Positions 1 through 10,060 of a DNA stretch of 64,000 nucleotides are shown here, one piece after another. Within the stretch, counting starts at the first letter, position 1. Each line of letters opens with the position of its first letter. The notes beneath the pieces are model-generated. The model was not told the DNA's origin and made no database searches. It worked only from the letters and a program-made list of their open reading frames with translations. Origin of the DNA: Theropithecus gelada (Eukaryota; Chordata; Mammalia; Primates; Cercopithecidae); contig NC_037672.1 of NCBI RefSeq assembly GCF_003255815.1, forward strand, positions 109,632,392 through 109,696,391, given 5' to 3'. The translations under genes and the position numbers were made by a program.

Positions 1-374
1 CTCATGTTGAAATGTAATCCCTGATGTTGGAGATGGGGCCTGGGGGAGGTGATTGGGTCATAGGGGTGGATTCCTCATGAATGGCTTAGCACCATCGCCT
101 TGGTGATGGGTGAGTTCTCACTCCATTCACATGAGATCTGGTTGTTTAACAGAGTCTGGGACCTCCCCCTTTTCTCTTTTGCCTCTGCTCTCACTATGTG
201 ATGTGCCTGCTCCCCCTTTGCCTTCCACCATGATTGTAAGCTTCCTGAGGCCCCCACCCAGAGCAAATGCCAGTGCCATGCTTCCTGTACAGCCCACAGA
301 ACCAATTAAACCTCTTTCTTTAGAAATTACCTGGCCTCAGGTATGTCTTTATAGAAGTGCAAAAATGGACCAAC
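1..374 (+). repeat. MaLR (ERVL-type) LTR, 5' end outside the window
   Basis: The sequence has the MST/THE1-like LTR signature: TGATGTTGGAGATGGGGCCT, a block with cacgagatctggt-like text (here acatgagatctggttg), ctttgccttccaccatgatt, and near the end tcaattaaacctctttctt-like text with a degraded AATAAA region. It is a solitary, non-coding relic. It shares extended similarity with the copy at 14300-14748. Confidence 0.7.
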
Positions 375-375
375 A

Positions 376-692
376 AAAATCCAAGATCAAGGAATTGGCA
401 GGTTCGTTGTCTTGTGAGGATGCAGTCTCTGCTTCCAAGGTAGCACCTTGAACACTATGTTCTCATTTGGCAGAAGGAGGAAGGGCAAAGGGGGATGAAC
501 ACTATGTCCTCACATGGCGGAAGAGCAGAAGAGAAGAAATCCACTCCCTCAAGCCCTTTTATAAGAGCCTAATCTCATCCACGAGAGCTTTGCCTTCATG
601 ACTTAATCACTTCCTAAAGGCCCTACCTCTTAACACTATCACATTGGCCAAAAGTTTCATGAATTTTAGAGGATACATTCAGACCACAGCAA
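376..692 (-). repeat. Second MaLR-type LTR fragment, antisense
   Basis: Read on the minus strand, the segment shows MaLR LTR features: cacagtgt/atgtgaggacat text, cttataaaaggg, and gaccttgatcttgg-like text. It abuts the + strand LTR that ends at 374. Family inferred from general LTR architecture; subfamily not resolved. Confidence 0.45.
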
Positions 693-1358
693 TATGACAC
701 TGTGCCATCACTCGTATCTCCTATTCCACAGCAGTCATTCTTTCCCAATAAATTTTCACAAGCTTTCTTGTGAAAATACAGTGTGCCACACAGTTACTAC
801 CAGTAACTGGAACATGAGATGAAACCCATCTGCCTCTCCGTATCTAGGCTTACATCTGCTAGTACCGTATTGGCAGATACTATTTGGGGTCTGATTTCTT
901 GCCCAGCTGGAGATACATACAGAATTCTTTAATTTCTGTTTCAGCTTTTTTCAGTCCCTTTTAAGTCAACCACTGAGTTATTTACTATGTGAGGAAACCC
1001 AAGATCCAAGCTCATTTGCAGAGCATAGATAACAGATTTCCCATATGCAATGAAAAAGCTAAGCATACCTCATGCTATCAGCTCCATTCACATAATATTA
1101 ATGCTAACCAATATATTTTTAGTATAAACTTAGATACCAATAATACCCGTTATTTTGCAAATAAAAAACCTGAGGATTAGAAAGAGCCAGGATTGGAATC
1201 TAGGGGCAAAGTCAAGTCTCAAGTCTTAGAATTGTTAACTGCTACACTGTTGCACCTTCATTTCTCCAGATCCTTCTAAATGTTCCCAGAGAAAAGTAGC
1301 ATTCCTTCCAGAATTTCTTGATTCTCTTCATATATACCATTTTTACAAACTCATTGAA

Positions 1359-1650
1359 GGCCAGGTCTGGTGATTCACGCCTAAAATCTCAGCAGTTTGG
1401 GAGGCTGAGGCAGGCAGATAACTTGAGCTCAGGAGTTGGAGACCAGCCTGGACAACATGGTGAGACTCCATCTCCACTGAAAGCACAAAAAATTAGCTGG
1501 GCATGGTGGCACCTGCCTGTAGTCCCAAGTACTCGAGAAACTGAGGCATGAGAATTGCTTCAGCCTGGGAGGCAGAGGTGGCAGTGAGCTGAGATTGCAC
1601 TGCTGCATTCCAGCCTGAATGACAGAGACCCCATTTCAATTTAAAAACAA
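1359..1650 (+). mobile_element. Alu SINE (old, AluJ-like)
   Basis: Dimeric Alu in sense orientation, from ggccaggtctggtgattcac to a degraded tail after gacagagaccccatttc. It has many substitutions and the aacttgagctcaggagttgg text of older subfamilies. Confidence 0.9.
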
Positions 1651-1805
1651 CTCAATAGGCTTAGCCAGGAAAACACATACAGGAAAGCAAATGTAGAAAA
1701 GTATTAACAACTGGACATTCCAGGTGAACACTCTGTGAATGTTCACTGTACTATTGCAACCTTTCTGAAGGTGTGAATTTTTTGAGAATAAAAATGTGGA
1801 GGCAA
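1650..1805 (+). mobile_element. Possible L1M 3' end fragment
   Basis: The segment contains an L1M-type 3' terminal motif (ctgtactattgcaaccttt followed by an A-rich end). Identification is by motif only. Confidence 0.3.
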
Positions 1806-2135
1806 AAATGTAATAGACCTAATTTTCACTGAGTAAAGAGGGTTTTTCTCATTGCGGAGTGTTAAAATAATAGATACCTTGGAATTATAATAGGACAACT
1901 TATATGTGCATCAAAACATGTTAAAAATCTTTGGGGAGGTGTTGGCAAAAATAACCTTAGATAATTTAATTATGATGATTAAGACACAGCATAAGAAAAA
2001 TTCCTTCTATCCTTTCGCTTTTGAGAATTAGTATCTCCAATCAGAACAACTTGACTAATTGGAATAAATGAAAAGAACAGCAGCCAAGGCACTCAGGTTG
2101 GATCTAGGAGAAAAGTCATATAGAAATCATAGAAT

Positions 2136-2420
2136 TTTTTTTTTGAGACGGAGTCTTGCTCTGTCACCCAGACAGGAGTACAGTGGCGCGACCTCCGCTC
2201 ACTGCAAAGCTCTGCCTCCCGGGTTCACGCCATTCTCCTGCCTTAGCCCCCACCCCAAGTAGCTGGGACTACAGGCGGCCGCCATCACGCCCGGCTAATT
2301 TTTCTGTGTTTTCAGTAGAGACGGGGTTTCACTGTGTTAGCCAGGATGGTCTGGATCACCTGATCTCTTGATCTGCCCGCCTCGGCCTCCCAATACAGGC
2401 ATGAGCCACGGCACCCGGCC
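2136..2420 (-). mobile_element. AluY-like SINE, antisense
   Basis: Full antisense Alu from its T-run to gcacccggcc. It is flanked by a target-site duplication, AAATCATAGAATTTT (2123-2137) and AAATCATCGAATTTT (2422-2436). The right arm has a small deletion. Confidence 0.93.
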
Positions 2421-2759
2421 GAAATCATCGAATTTTAAAGGAGAGAGAGATTTTTCAAATTGTCTGGTTCAGCCTGTTCATTTTACTCACTATGAAATTC
2501 AATAGCAGAGATTTTAAATAAACTGCACAAATTTCTGCAGCCTGAGAGTGGCAGAACTAGTCATTTCTCCTGTATCCCAGTTTAGAGCTTATATCATTCT
2601 GATTCCTTTAGTAAGTGATGAAGAGCTAACTCAACACTGCTTATGAAAAAAAACTGGGGACAACATTATGGTGATAGATTTATGGGCTAACATAACTGAA
2701 AAAAGCATACAGGTGTAGCTCTAATATTTGGAGTAGCTAGCTAAAAATATTCATCTCTC

Positions 2760-3120
2760 AATCACATATTCTGCTGGGTTGACTTCATTCTTATGCCCTA
2801 TATGGTGGTCCTCCTGCAGTTCCAAGCTCATACCACCACAGGCCAATCCTGTAGACAATACTTTTCTTATAATACAAACAAAAGTCCCCAAATTGAGTCT
2901 TATTGGTCCTGATTGGCCTGACTTGTGCCTATTCTTGAACCAATCACAGTGGCCATGGGAGGTGGGGAGAGTAAAATGCATTTAATTCACTTAGTAAAAG
3001 CCATATTCTCCATTCCAATCACAGCTGGGAGTGGGAGGGAGATTGGTCAATAAGAAAAGCTGGGGTATTGTTAACAAAGAAGTAGGTACACCTTACTGCT
3101 CATCTGTCAGTAACAAATGT
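2760..3120. other. Non-genic segment, possibly an unassigned old repeat
   Basis: Unique-looking DNA with the phrase gaaccaatcacagtggcca and a partial echo at about 3015 (attccaatcacagctgggag). It looks like a medium-reiteration relic, but I cannot name a family. No coding signal. Confidence 0.3.
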
Positions 3121-3242
3121 GCTTTGCCTAAAAGAAAAAAGTAGGTACAGATAACAATACCAAACCCCAACACTTATTCATAAATAACAGTAAAAAGAAT
3201 AAAGTATAAGAGAAGACAAAATCACTTTTTAAAAATGTTTGA

Positions 3243-3556
3243 GGCCAGGTGCGGTGGCTTACACCTGTAATCCCAGCACTTTGGAAGGCTGAGGTGGATC
3301 ACGAGGTCAGGAGTTCAAGACCAGCCTGGCCAACACAGTGAAACCCCCGTCTTGACTAAAATTACAAAAATTAGTTCGGCATGGTGGCGGGCAACTGTAG
3401 TCCCAGCTACTCAGGAGGCTGAGGCAGGAGAATCGCTTGAACTCAGGAGGCGGAGGTTGCAGTGAGCAGAGATCATGCCACTGCACTCCAGCCTGGGCAA
3501 CAGAACTAGACTCCGTCTCAAAACAAACAAACAAACAAACAACAACAAAAAAAAAA
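3243..3556 (+). mobile_element. AluS-like SINE with AAAC-rich tail
   Basis: Full dimeric Alu starting ggccaggtgcggtggct. It ends in a tail that has become an (AAAC)n microsatellite at about 3521-3545. A second A-run follows at 3574-3590. Confidence 0.93.
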
Positions 3557-4239
3557 TTGAAAGGACTGTCACCAAAAAAAAAAAAAAAAGAGATTAATTT
3601 ATTCTTTTGTACTTCAGAAATGAATTAGGACCAAGAGGCAGAGGACATAAGGGTACAGATTCAATTCAGTAGATGCAATAAACTTTCTAACAATTAGTAT
3701 TAGTTATTTGGTAATTGAATGGGCAGTATCATGAAGTAATGAGTTTCCCATAGTTGGAGGCCTTCAAGCAGAAGAAGGGTGACCATCTACCAGAAATGTT
3801 ATAGAAGGGATCCCTACGTTGGGTGATAGCTTGCTCTAAACTGCCTCTTAGATTCCTTCCAACTCTAAGATTCTAAATTATTGAGAACAGCATGAATAAA
3901 AGATCCAAACCCATTCAAGAACTAAATAATTCAACAAAAGGTAATAGAACTTTCAGCTATGAAGTTGAATCAACCAGACTTTGGGTGCCAGCAATCCCAT
4001 TTTACAAGAAAAACAGATATAGATCTTTTTAAATGATTTATTTTTAAATTACAACATTAAAATTAATTTTACAAGGAAACACATCCCCCAGAGTCACATT
4101 GTTCAAAAAGCCATTTTAAAATTTTCTCTTCCAAATTTGATCTTTTTGTTCACATAATTTCACCTCTGTGAGACTTATTTCCTAAGCTGAGAAGCTAAGT
4201 CCTGAATTACTCTTTTTACTTGCCTAGCTCCTGGGGTAC

Positions 4240-5030
4240 AGGATAACTGAGTGGCTCTGTTCCTGTCAATCTGCGCTTTTTCACTTAGCATTACATTTAA
4301 ATGTTTATCACATTGATACAAAATTTTTACCATTTTAAGGCTTTACATATTTATGTTGGTATACCACAGTTTACTTAGGCATTTTCTTACAGGAAGACAT
4401 TTAGGCTACTTTCAGCTTTTCACTCTAATTATGCCTTGAACATCTTTATGCAAACAACCCTTTTCTCTTTTTGTTTTTTAATTTTCATTTTTATTTGAAA
4501 TAATAATTGTATACATTTACAAGGTTCAATGTGATGTTTCGATATATATATACATTGTGGAAAGATTATATCTAGATAATTAAGTTACCCATCAGCTCAC
4601 GTATCATCTTTTTTTTTCTTTTTTTGTAGTAAGAACATTCAAAGTCTACCCTTTTAGCAGTTTTGAAATATGCATTATTATTAACGATGGTCACTATGCT
4701 ATGCAATAGATCTCAAAAAGTTACTCTTCCTATATAACTGAAACTTTGTACCCTTGGGACAACATCTCTCTGTCCCCCACCCCACCCCTTTTTTAATCCT
4801 TTCCTAGTACTGGAGTTAGTAGGCCAAAGGGTACAGATATCTCTGTGGTTCTGAGTATGTACTGCCAAAAGAATGCTATCAGTTTTCAGAGCTACTAGCA
4901 ATGCCTGAGTTTAACCATCTCTCTAAAATATTGTTCACATCAGGTTTTATTCAACATTTTAAAAATTACTAACAGATATTAAATAGTGCTCAATAATTGT
5001 CTATATTTCCACTTCTCTAGCAATTTTAAA
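4240..5030 (-). mobile_element. Ancient L1M fragment, antisense, interrupted
   Basis: Two blocks (about 4240-4470 and 4800-4930) read as one antisense L1M segment, with tcacttagcattacattt, gacatttaggctactttc and ggccaaagggtacag motifs. A younger antisense L1 3' UTR piece at 4475-4795 separates them. Edges are approximate. Confidence 0.5.
4475..4795 (-). mobile_element. L1 3' UTR fragment, antisense
   Basis: Resembles the 3' UTR of older primate L1 (gtgatgtttcgatata, agtaagaacattcaaa, aactttgtacccttggg) on the minus strand. It is inserted in the older L1M segment. Confidence 0.5.
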
Positions 5031-5180
5031 TAGCCTTCTCAATACTTTATTTTTTTTTTAATAAAACAACTGTTAATCTACCTTCCTACTGTAAGGAGAG
5101 AACTCAGCAGTACATTTGAATGCAGCAAAATCACACTGGAGAACGTTAATAGAGCAGAGAGAATAAAAATTAATTCCAAC

Positions 5181-5475
5181 CCAGGCATAGTGGCTCACAC
5201 CTGTAATCCCAGCACTTTGGGAGACTGAGGCGGGCAAATCACGTGAGGTCAGGAGTTTGAGAACAGCCTGGCCAGCATGGTGAAACACCGTCTCTACTAA
5301 AAATACAAAAATTAGCCAGTGTGATGGTACACGCCTGTAATCCCAGCTACTTGGGAGGCTGAGGCAGGAGAATCAGTTGAACCCAAGAGGTGGAGTTTGC
5401 AGTGATCCGAGATTACACTACTGCACTCCAGCCTGGGTTACAGAGCAAGACTCTAAATGTCTCAAAAAATAAAAC
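5181..5475 (+). mobile_element. AluS-like SINE
   Basis: Full sense Alu beginning ccaggcatagtggctc. It is flanked by the target-site duplication AAAAATTAATTCCAAC, with copies at 5165-5180 and 5476-5491. Confidence 0.94.
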
Positions 5476-6137
5476 AAAAATTAATTCCAACAGAAAGAGC
5501 AAATTTTTCCTTCTCCCAATCAGAATGGACTGCCTGGGAAGGAAAGAGAGCATTAATAGAGCATTGTTTTAGCTAATAGAGCTTCCTTAAACTGAAAGAA
5601 CACTAAAGGAAGTGAGGGTTCTCCAAGTTTCCTTTCCTCTAAATTTACATAAATTGTGCAAGAACCATACAGTTTCCTGGAATTTTGGTTCATATTCCAA
5701 ACATCTCAAAAATAATTCCCTGTGCCATGCTAAATAGAAAGGAAGCAGATGAAAATCATAGGAGAAAAATTAAAGCATATAAGGAAGCTTAGAATAACAT
5801 TATAGCGTGTCAAAAATCAAACCGACAAATGAAGTTTTGGGTAGTTTCCACAAATAACTGCATTTGTTTTTCTAAGATTATATTAGCAATTGAGTCCAGA
5901 ACTCTCTGATTTGCTCGTTTCTCCCTCTGGAAAGATGTACAAATGAAATAAGAAGAACATTAAAAATAATAAAGGCATGAAAGTGAAGAATTAAAAGTCC
6001 TTGTTCCCATAGCAACTGCACAAACCACATTTGCACTAGACAGGCCATTCCTTAGACATGCATCTGTTTCTTGCCACTTATTAATTTCTGGGAAAGCACA
6101 AAACACACTAATAAAATCACAACTCCATATGATTTGA

Positions 6138-6429
6138 CTTTGGGAGGCCAAGGTGGGTGGATCACCTGTGTGCAGGAGTTTGAGACCAGCCTAGCCAACA
6201 TGACAAAAATCCCATCTCTACAAAGATAGAAAAATTAGCCTGGCATGGTGGCACATACCTGTAGTCCCAGCTACTTAGAGAGCTGAGGCAGGGCACGAGG
6301 ATCACCTGAGCCTGGGAGGTGGAGGTTGCAGTAAGCTGTGATCGCGCTACTGTACTCCAGCCTGGGCGGAAGAGTGAGACTCTGTCAAAAAACAAACAAA
6401 CAAACAAACAAACAAACAAAAAAACTACG
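6138..6429 (+). mobile_element. 5'-truncated Alu SINE with AAAC tail
   Basis: The Alu lacks about its first 35 bases and starts at the ctttgggaggcc text. It ends in an (AAAC)n tail at 6390-6420. TATGATTTGA occurs on both sides (6128-6137 and 6430-6439), so the truncation arose at insertion and not by later deletion. Confidence 0.92.
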
Positions 6430-7322
6430 TATGATTTGAGAGCAACATGTTATAGTTGCCTAGGTAATAACAATCTTATATTTCCCTTGGGAAACTGGCA
6501 GTGCTAGCTTTATGTGTATATTTTTCACATCGTGCAGCAGAGTGAAAATAGCTCTTGTCTCCCATAAGATTAGGATGTAATCTGGATAATGTGTTTTGTG
6601 TAAAACGCTAGATTTATTTAAAGAGGTGGTTCTCCAGATCTCCAGGAAAAACCAGACTCTATGAACAAAAGAGTAACAGTTTAAACAAGAACTCACTCAC
6701 TAAACTAAAGATAAATGATATTAGAAAAAAAAAAAAAAAGGTTCTGTCTTCAGTGCTAGGTGGAGATCTAAGGATTCTGGCTACTCTTTGGTGAAAGTTC
6801 TTGACTTCTGCCAAGAAAATAACACAAGAATTGGATTAAAATGAAGCTTCACAAGAATAGGGACCTAGACCTGGGCCTAAGGCCTAGTAGTGTTCAATAA
6901 GAGAATAGGGACTTAGAGTGGAGCCAAGGCCTATTAGCGTTTAATAAATACCTGCTAAAAAACTGAATGAATACACTTCTCAAAGAATCAAGAAGTCGGA
7001 ATCTACAAAAGACCAGACAGTATACTCTAAAGGACTTTTTAAGACTTGTCCCCTAAGCTGAACAAAGCTAACTTCTGTATTGTACCTGCCCAGCTATATA
7101 AATATTCTGTGCCTTCTGAATCTTTTTATATATACAGAATTTCTGCTCACTTTAGCCTGATTGAAGAGTGCATAGTTGTTTGACTTATCAAGTTACCAAT
7201 CAAATGCAAAGAGAGAGAACTTCAAAATGTGCCTTAATTCATGGGGTTGGCAATAAAAAGCTGATGTTCTCTGGTTTGCTGTATATAATTCTAAAGTTTT
7301 ATCCAAAAAAGTTGATTTTTAT

Positions 7323-7621
7323 TTTTTTATTTTTTGTTTTTTAAGACAGTCTCGCTCTGTTGCCAGGCTGGAGTGTAGTGGCGTGATCTCGGTTCACTCA
7401 ACCGCCGCCTCCCGGGTTCAAGTGATTCTCCTGCCTCAGCCTCCTGAGTAACTGGGGCTACAGGCGTGTGCCACAACACCCAGCTAATTTTTGTATTTGT
7501 AGTAGAGATAGGGTTTCACCATCTTGGCCAGGATGGTCTCCATCTCTTGACCTTGTGATCCGCCTGCTTTGGCCTCCCAAAGTGCTGGGATTACAGGTGT
7601 GAGCCACCGCGCCCAGCCAAA
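7323..7621 (-). mobile_element. AluS-like SINE, antisense
   Basis: Full antisense Alu ending caccgcgcccagcc. The flanks 7305-7322 and 7622-7639 match at 17 of 18 bases (a6 gttg[a/g]tttttat). Confidence 0.94.
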
Positions 7622-7889
7622 AAAAAAGTTGGTTTTTATAAGAAACACTACTAATAGCCAAACCAAAATTCCAAGAATGAAAATGTTGTCTTTAGGGGAA
7701 AAACAATGAGGTCATCAGAGAGGCTACTGAGTTCCCATGGTGACATTTGTTTCTGATTATACGTATATAATATTAAATACTCTCTTCTGGGGTTTTAAAG
7801 ACTTTTAAGAAAGGGAATGAGCCAGATTCATTTTCTTTCTAATTTTTGATATCCAACAGCATATTTTCTGGCCCCTAGAGACTGTTTGT

Positions 7890-8050
7890 GGAAGAGACAA
7901 TTAGAGAGGGCGTGTGTGAGAAACTATGTGTGAGAGATGGTGTGTGCGAGAGGTTGTATATATATGAGACAAACTATATGTATGTGAAATCATGTGTGTA
8001 TGAGAGAGATTGTGGGTATGAAAGATTGTGGGTGTGTGAGAAAGACTCTG
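7890..8050 (+). repeat. Degenerate GT/GA-rich tandem repeat
   Basis: Imperfect repeats of a unit like gtgtgtgagaga[ct]tgt occur across about 160 bases. Base composition is roughly complementary to the CT/CA-rich tract at 8640-9330. No credible gene; the open frame here is a product of the repeat. Confidence 0.75.
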
Positions 8051-8639
8051 AGAGTCTCCTGACTACAAAAAACAGGAAACATGTCTTAAAAATAAGCCTA
8101 TGGGATTCTGCCTATTTTAATTCCTTTTCTGGGCCTGAAAACATTTTAATAGAAGGTCCCAAATAACTCTTACTCTTCTTCATGTGTACACATGTTTACT
8201 TTCCATATTTACTTTTCTGATATTTTACCTATACAATAACCCATCGCTTTCTCAATGTACAGATAAGGCATACACAGAAAAAAGTATATTTTATTTAAAC
8301 ACCCCTCCATTTTCCTTGAACAAAATGGATGGGGTAGTACAAAAAAGAATTACAAATTGGATATATTCCCCTTACCACCCACTGAGAAAGATGTATTCTT
8401 ACCCAGTTATAGAAAGATACACCATTTGATACACCATCAAACGACCCAAGGCTCCAACAAACTACACACACTAGGAAGCACTCAACAGAAAGGGACAAAT
8501 ACACAGACCTTCAGTGAGACACTAGGAAAGGAGGCTAAAGGAACAAGAGGGACAGTGAAATGTGTGTTCCTTGAAAAGGATGGGCAGCTACTCAGGCAAG
8601 AACAGGGGGACCCTGCTGGAGAGTGTAACTGGGTGTATG

Positions 8640-8804
8640 TGTTTCTCTCTCACATGCAAACCCACACACACTCATCTCTTACACAAATGCACTCTTAAAT
8701 ATATCTACTGGCTCTCTCACACTAGTTTCTCTTTCACACTTGATCTCTCTGTGTTCTGTTGTTCCCTCAATCTCTCTCTCACACAGTCTCTTGCATACAC
8801 ATAA

Positions 8805-8860
<56 letters not shown>

Positions 8861-9335
8861 GAGACAGGGTCTGGCTCTGTCACCCAGGCTGGAGTGCAGT
8901 GGTGTGATCTCTGCTCACTGCAGCCTCGACTTCCCGGGCTGAAGAAATGCTCCCACCTCAGCCTCCTGAGTAGCTGGAATCAAAATGCCACCACCACGCC
9001 TGGCTAATTGTATTTTTAGTAGAGACGGGGTTGCCCAGGCTGGTCTCCAACTCCTGGGCTCAAGCAATCCTCCCGCCTCGGCCTCCCAAAGTGCATACAA
9101 TCTCTTATATGCAGTTTCTTTTCTATAGAATCTCTCTTACACACACAAATGACACTCAACGTCTGTCTCACACTCTCTAATGGTTTCTTACACACGCATA
9201 ATGTCCCTCATACATACACACAGCCTCTCTCATCGTGTACAATCTCCCTCAGGCAGTCTATGTCCATAGTTTTTCACACAACCCCCTTCTTCTCTCAGTC
9301 TGTCGGCCTCTCAATCTCTCACACACATCCCCCCC
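8640..9335 (+). repeat. CT/CA-rich degenerate simple-sequence tract upstream of FAM241A
   Basis: About 450 bases of ctctctcacacaca-like degenerate repeats flank an antisense Alu and include a near-perfect (CT)n run at about 8803-8860. The tract ends at the edge of the CpG island. It is strongly biased to pyrimidine plus A on the + strand. Confidence 0.8.
8861..9094 (-). mobile_element. AluJ-like SINE, antisense, truncated
   Basis: Antisense Alu from gagacagggtctggctc to ggcctcccaaagtgc. The first part of the element (its left-arm start) is missing, and there is an internal deletion after the right arm. It sits inside the CT/CA-rich tract directly after the (CT)n run. Confidence 0.88.
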
Positions 9336-9383
9336 ACTACACACCCCGTTGGCCCCGCCCCCCTGTCTTGGCCCCTCCCCTGT

Positions 9384-9542
9384 ATGGCTCCGCCCCGACG
9401 GCCGGGGGTTGGGCGAGCCAGTGACAGGAGGGGCCGGGCTGGTACTTCAGGCGCCCAGGCCGGCGGGGCGCGCTCCGGAGGCTCCTGTCAGCTGCGGGTG
9501 CGGCAGATCCCAGGGCAGCCCTCGGGCGGCGGCGCTCCCTAG
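9384..9542 (+). other. Possible upstream ORF in the FAM241A 5' leader (52 codons)
   Basis: An ATG at 9384 opens a 52-codon frame rich in Gly, Arg, Pro and Ala that ends at a TAG at 9540-9542, 56 bases before the main ATG at 9599. Its start context is weak (T at -3, G at +4). It is translated only if transcription begins upstream of 9384, which the sequence cannot show. It may simply be an open frame in GC-rich DNA. If it is in the mRNA, it would be expected to reduce initiation at the FAM241A start. Confidence 0.3.
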
Positions 9543-9598
9543 TGCGTCGCGGCGTGGTCCTCCGGCGGCTGTCCCGGGCGGCAGGAGTTGGTGGCGGG

Positions 9599-9751
9599 AT
9601 GTGCTCAGCCGGGGAGCTGCTGCGGGGCGGCGACGGCGGGGAGCGCGACGAGGACGGGGACGCGCTGGCGGAGCAGGCGGCGGCAGGGACCGAGCGGGAT
9701 CCCGAGGCGAGCCCGCGGCGGCGCGGACAGCGGCCGAAAGAGAACGAGCAG
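9599..9751 (+). CDS. FAM241A: FAM241A (C4orf32) coding exon 1, residues 1-51
   Basis: The exon encodes the N-terminal 51 residues of FAM241A, beginning MCSAGELLRGG. The ATG at 9599 has G at -3, and it is the start that gives the family length of 132 residues once joined to exon 2. The segment is low in complexity: an acidic Gly/Asp/Glu stretch (about residues 9-22), an Ala/Glu-rich part, then a basic Pro-Arg-Arg-Arg patch (about 39-46). It is probably disordered and, given the C-terminal membrane segment, probably cytosolic. The exon ends CAG|GTGAGC, a consensus donor with GT at 9752-9753, and the junction is phase 0. From memory, several residues at about 25-50 differ from the human protein, which could mean another primate or imperfect recall. 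Confidence 0.92.
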
Positions 9752-10060
9752 GTGAGCGCGGGGAGGGGCGGTGGCGGAGCGTCAGGGTCTGGGGCCGCGA
9801 GCCCCGCCCAGCGGTGGAGGGAAGGGACCCGGCCAGTGGGCCGCGCCGCAGCTCTGCCCCGCGTGGGGCACTGGCTCCGCGGCTCTCTGGGAAGCCGCCG
9901 CCGGGAGCGGTTAGACGGCGCTCCCGGGAGGAACCGCGGGGTCGCGCGAGTGCGGACGCCAGCGCCAGCCGCGGGGTCGCGTGTCTGACGGGGTCAGCGT
10001 GGCCAGTCCCCTGGCGTCCGGCAGAGGATTCTCAGGCCGGCGCCCAGGGCTCGGAGGAAA

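Larger units (their letters stand above)
9345..10060 (+). promoter_or_regulatory. FAM241A: CpG island and TATA-less promoter region of FAM241A
   Basis: The stretch is very GC-rich and dense in CpG, unlike the AT-rich DNA on both sides, and it contains the first coding exon and the start of intron 1. GC-box-like CCGCCC motifs occur near 9354-9362 and 9390-9396, and no TATA box is evident in front of exon 1. This is the usual form of a broadly expressed vertebrate promoter. The transcription start cannot be fixed from sequence; it probably lies between about 9350 and 9560. The CT/CA-rich tract that ends at about 9330 abuts it directly. Confidence 0.85.

Noticed and set aside
7888..8166. Cys/Tyr/Glu-rich open frame as a small secreted protein
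   Set aside because: The pattern comes from the underlying GT/GA tandem repeat.
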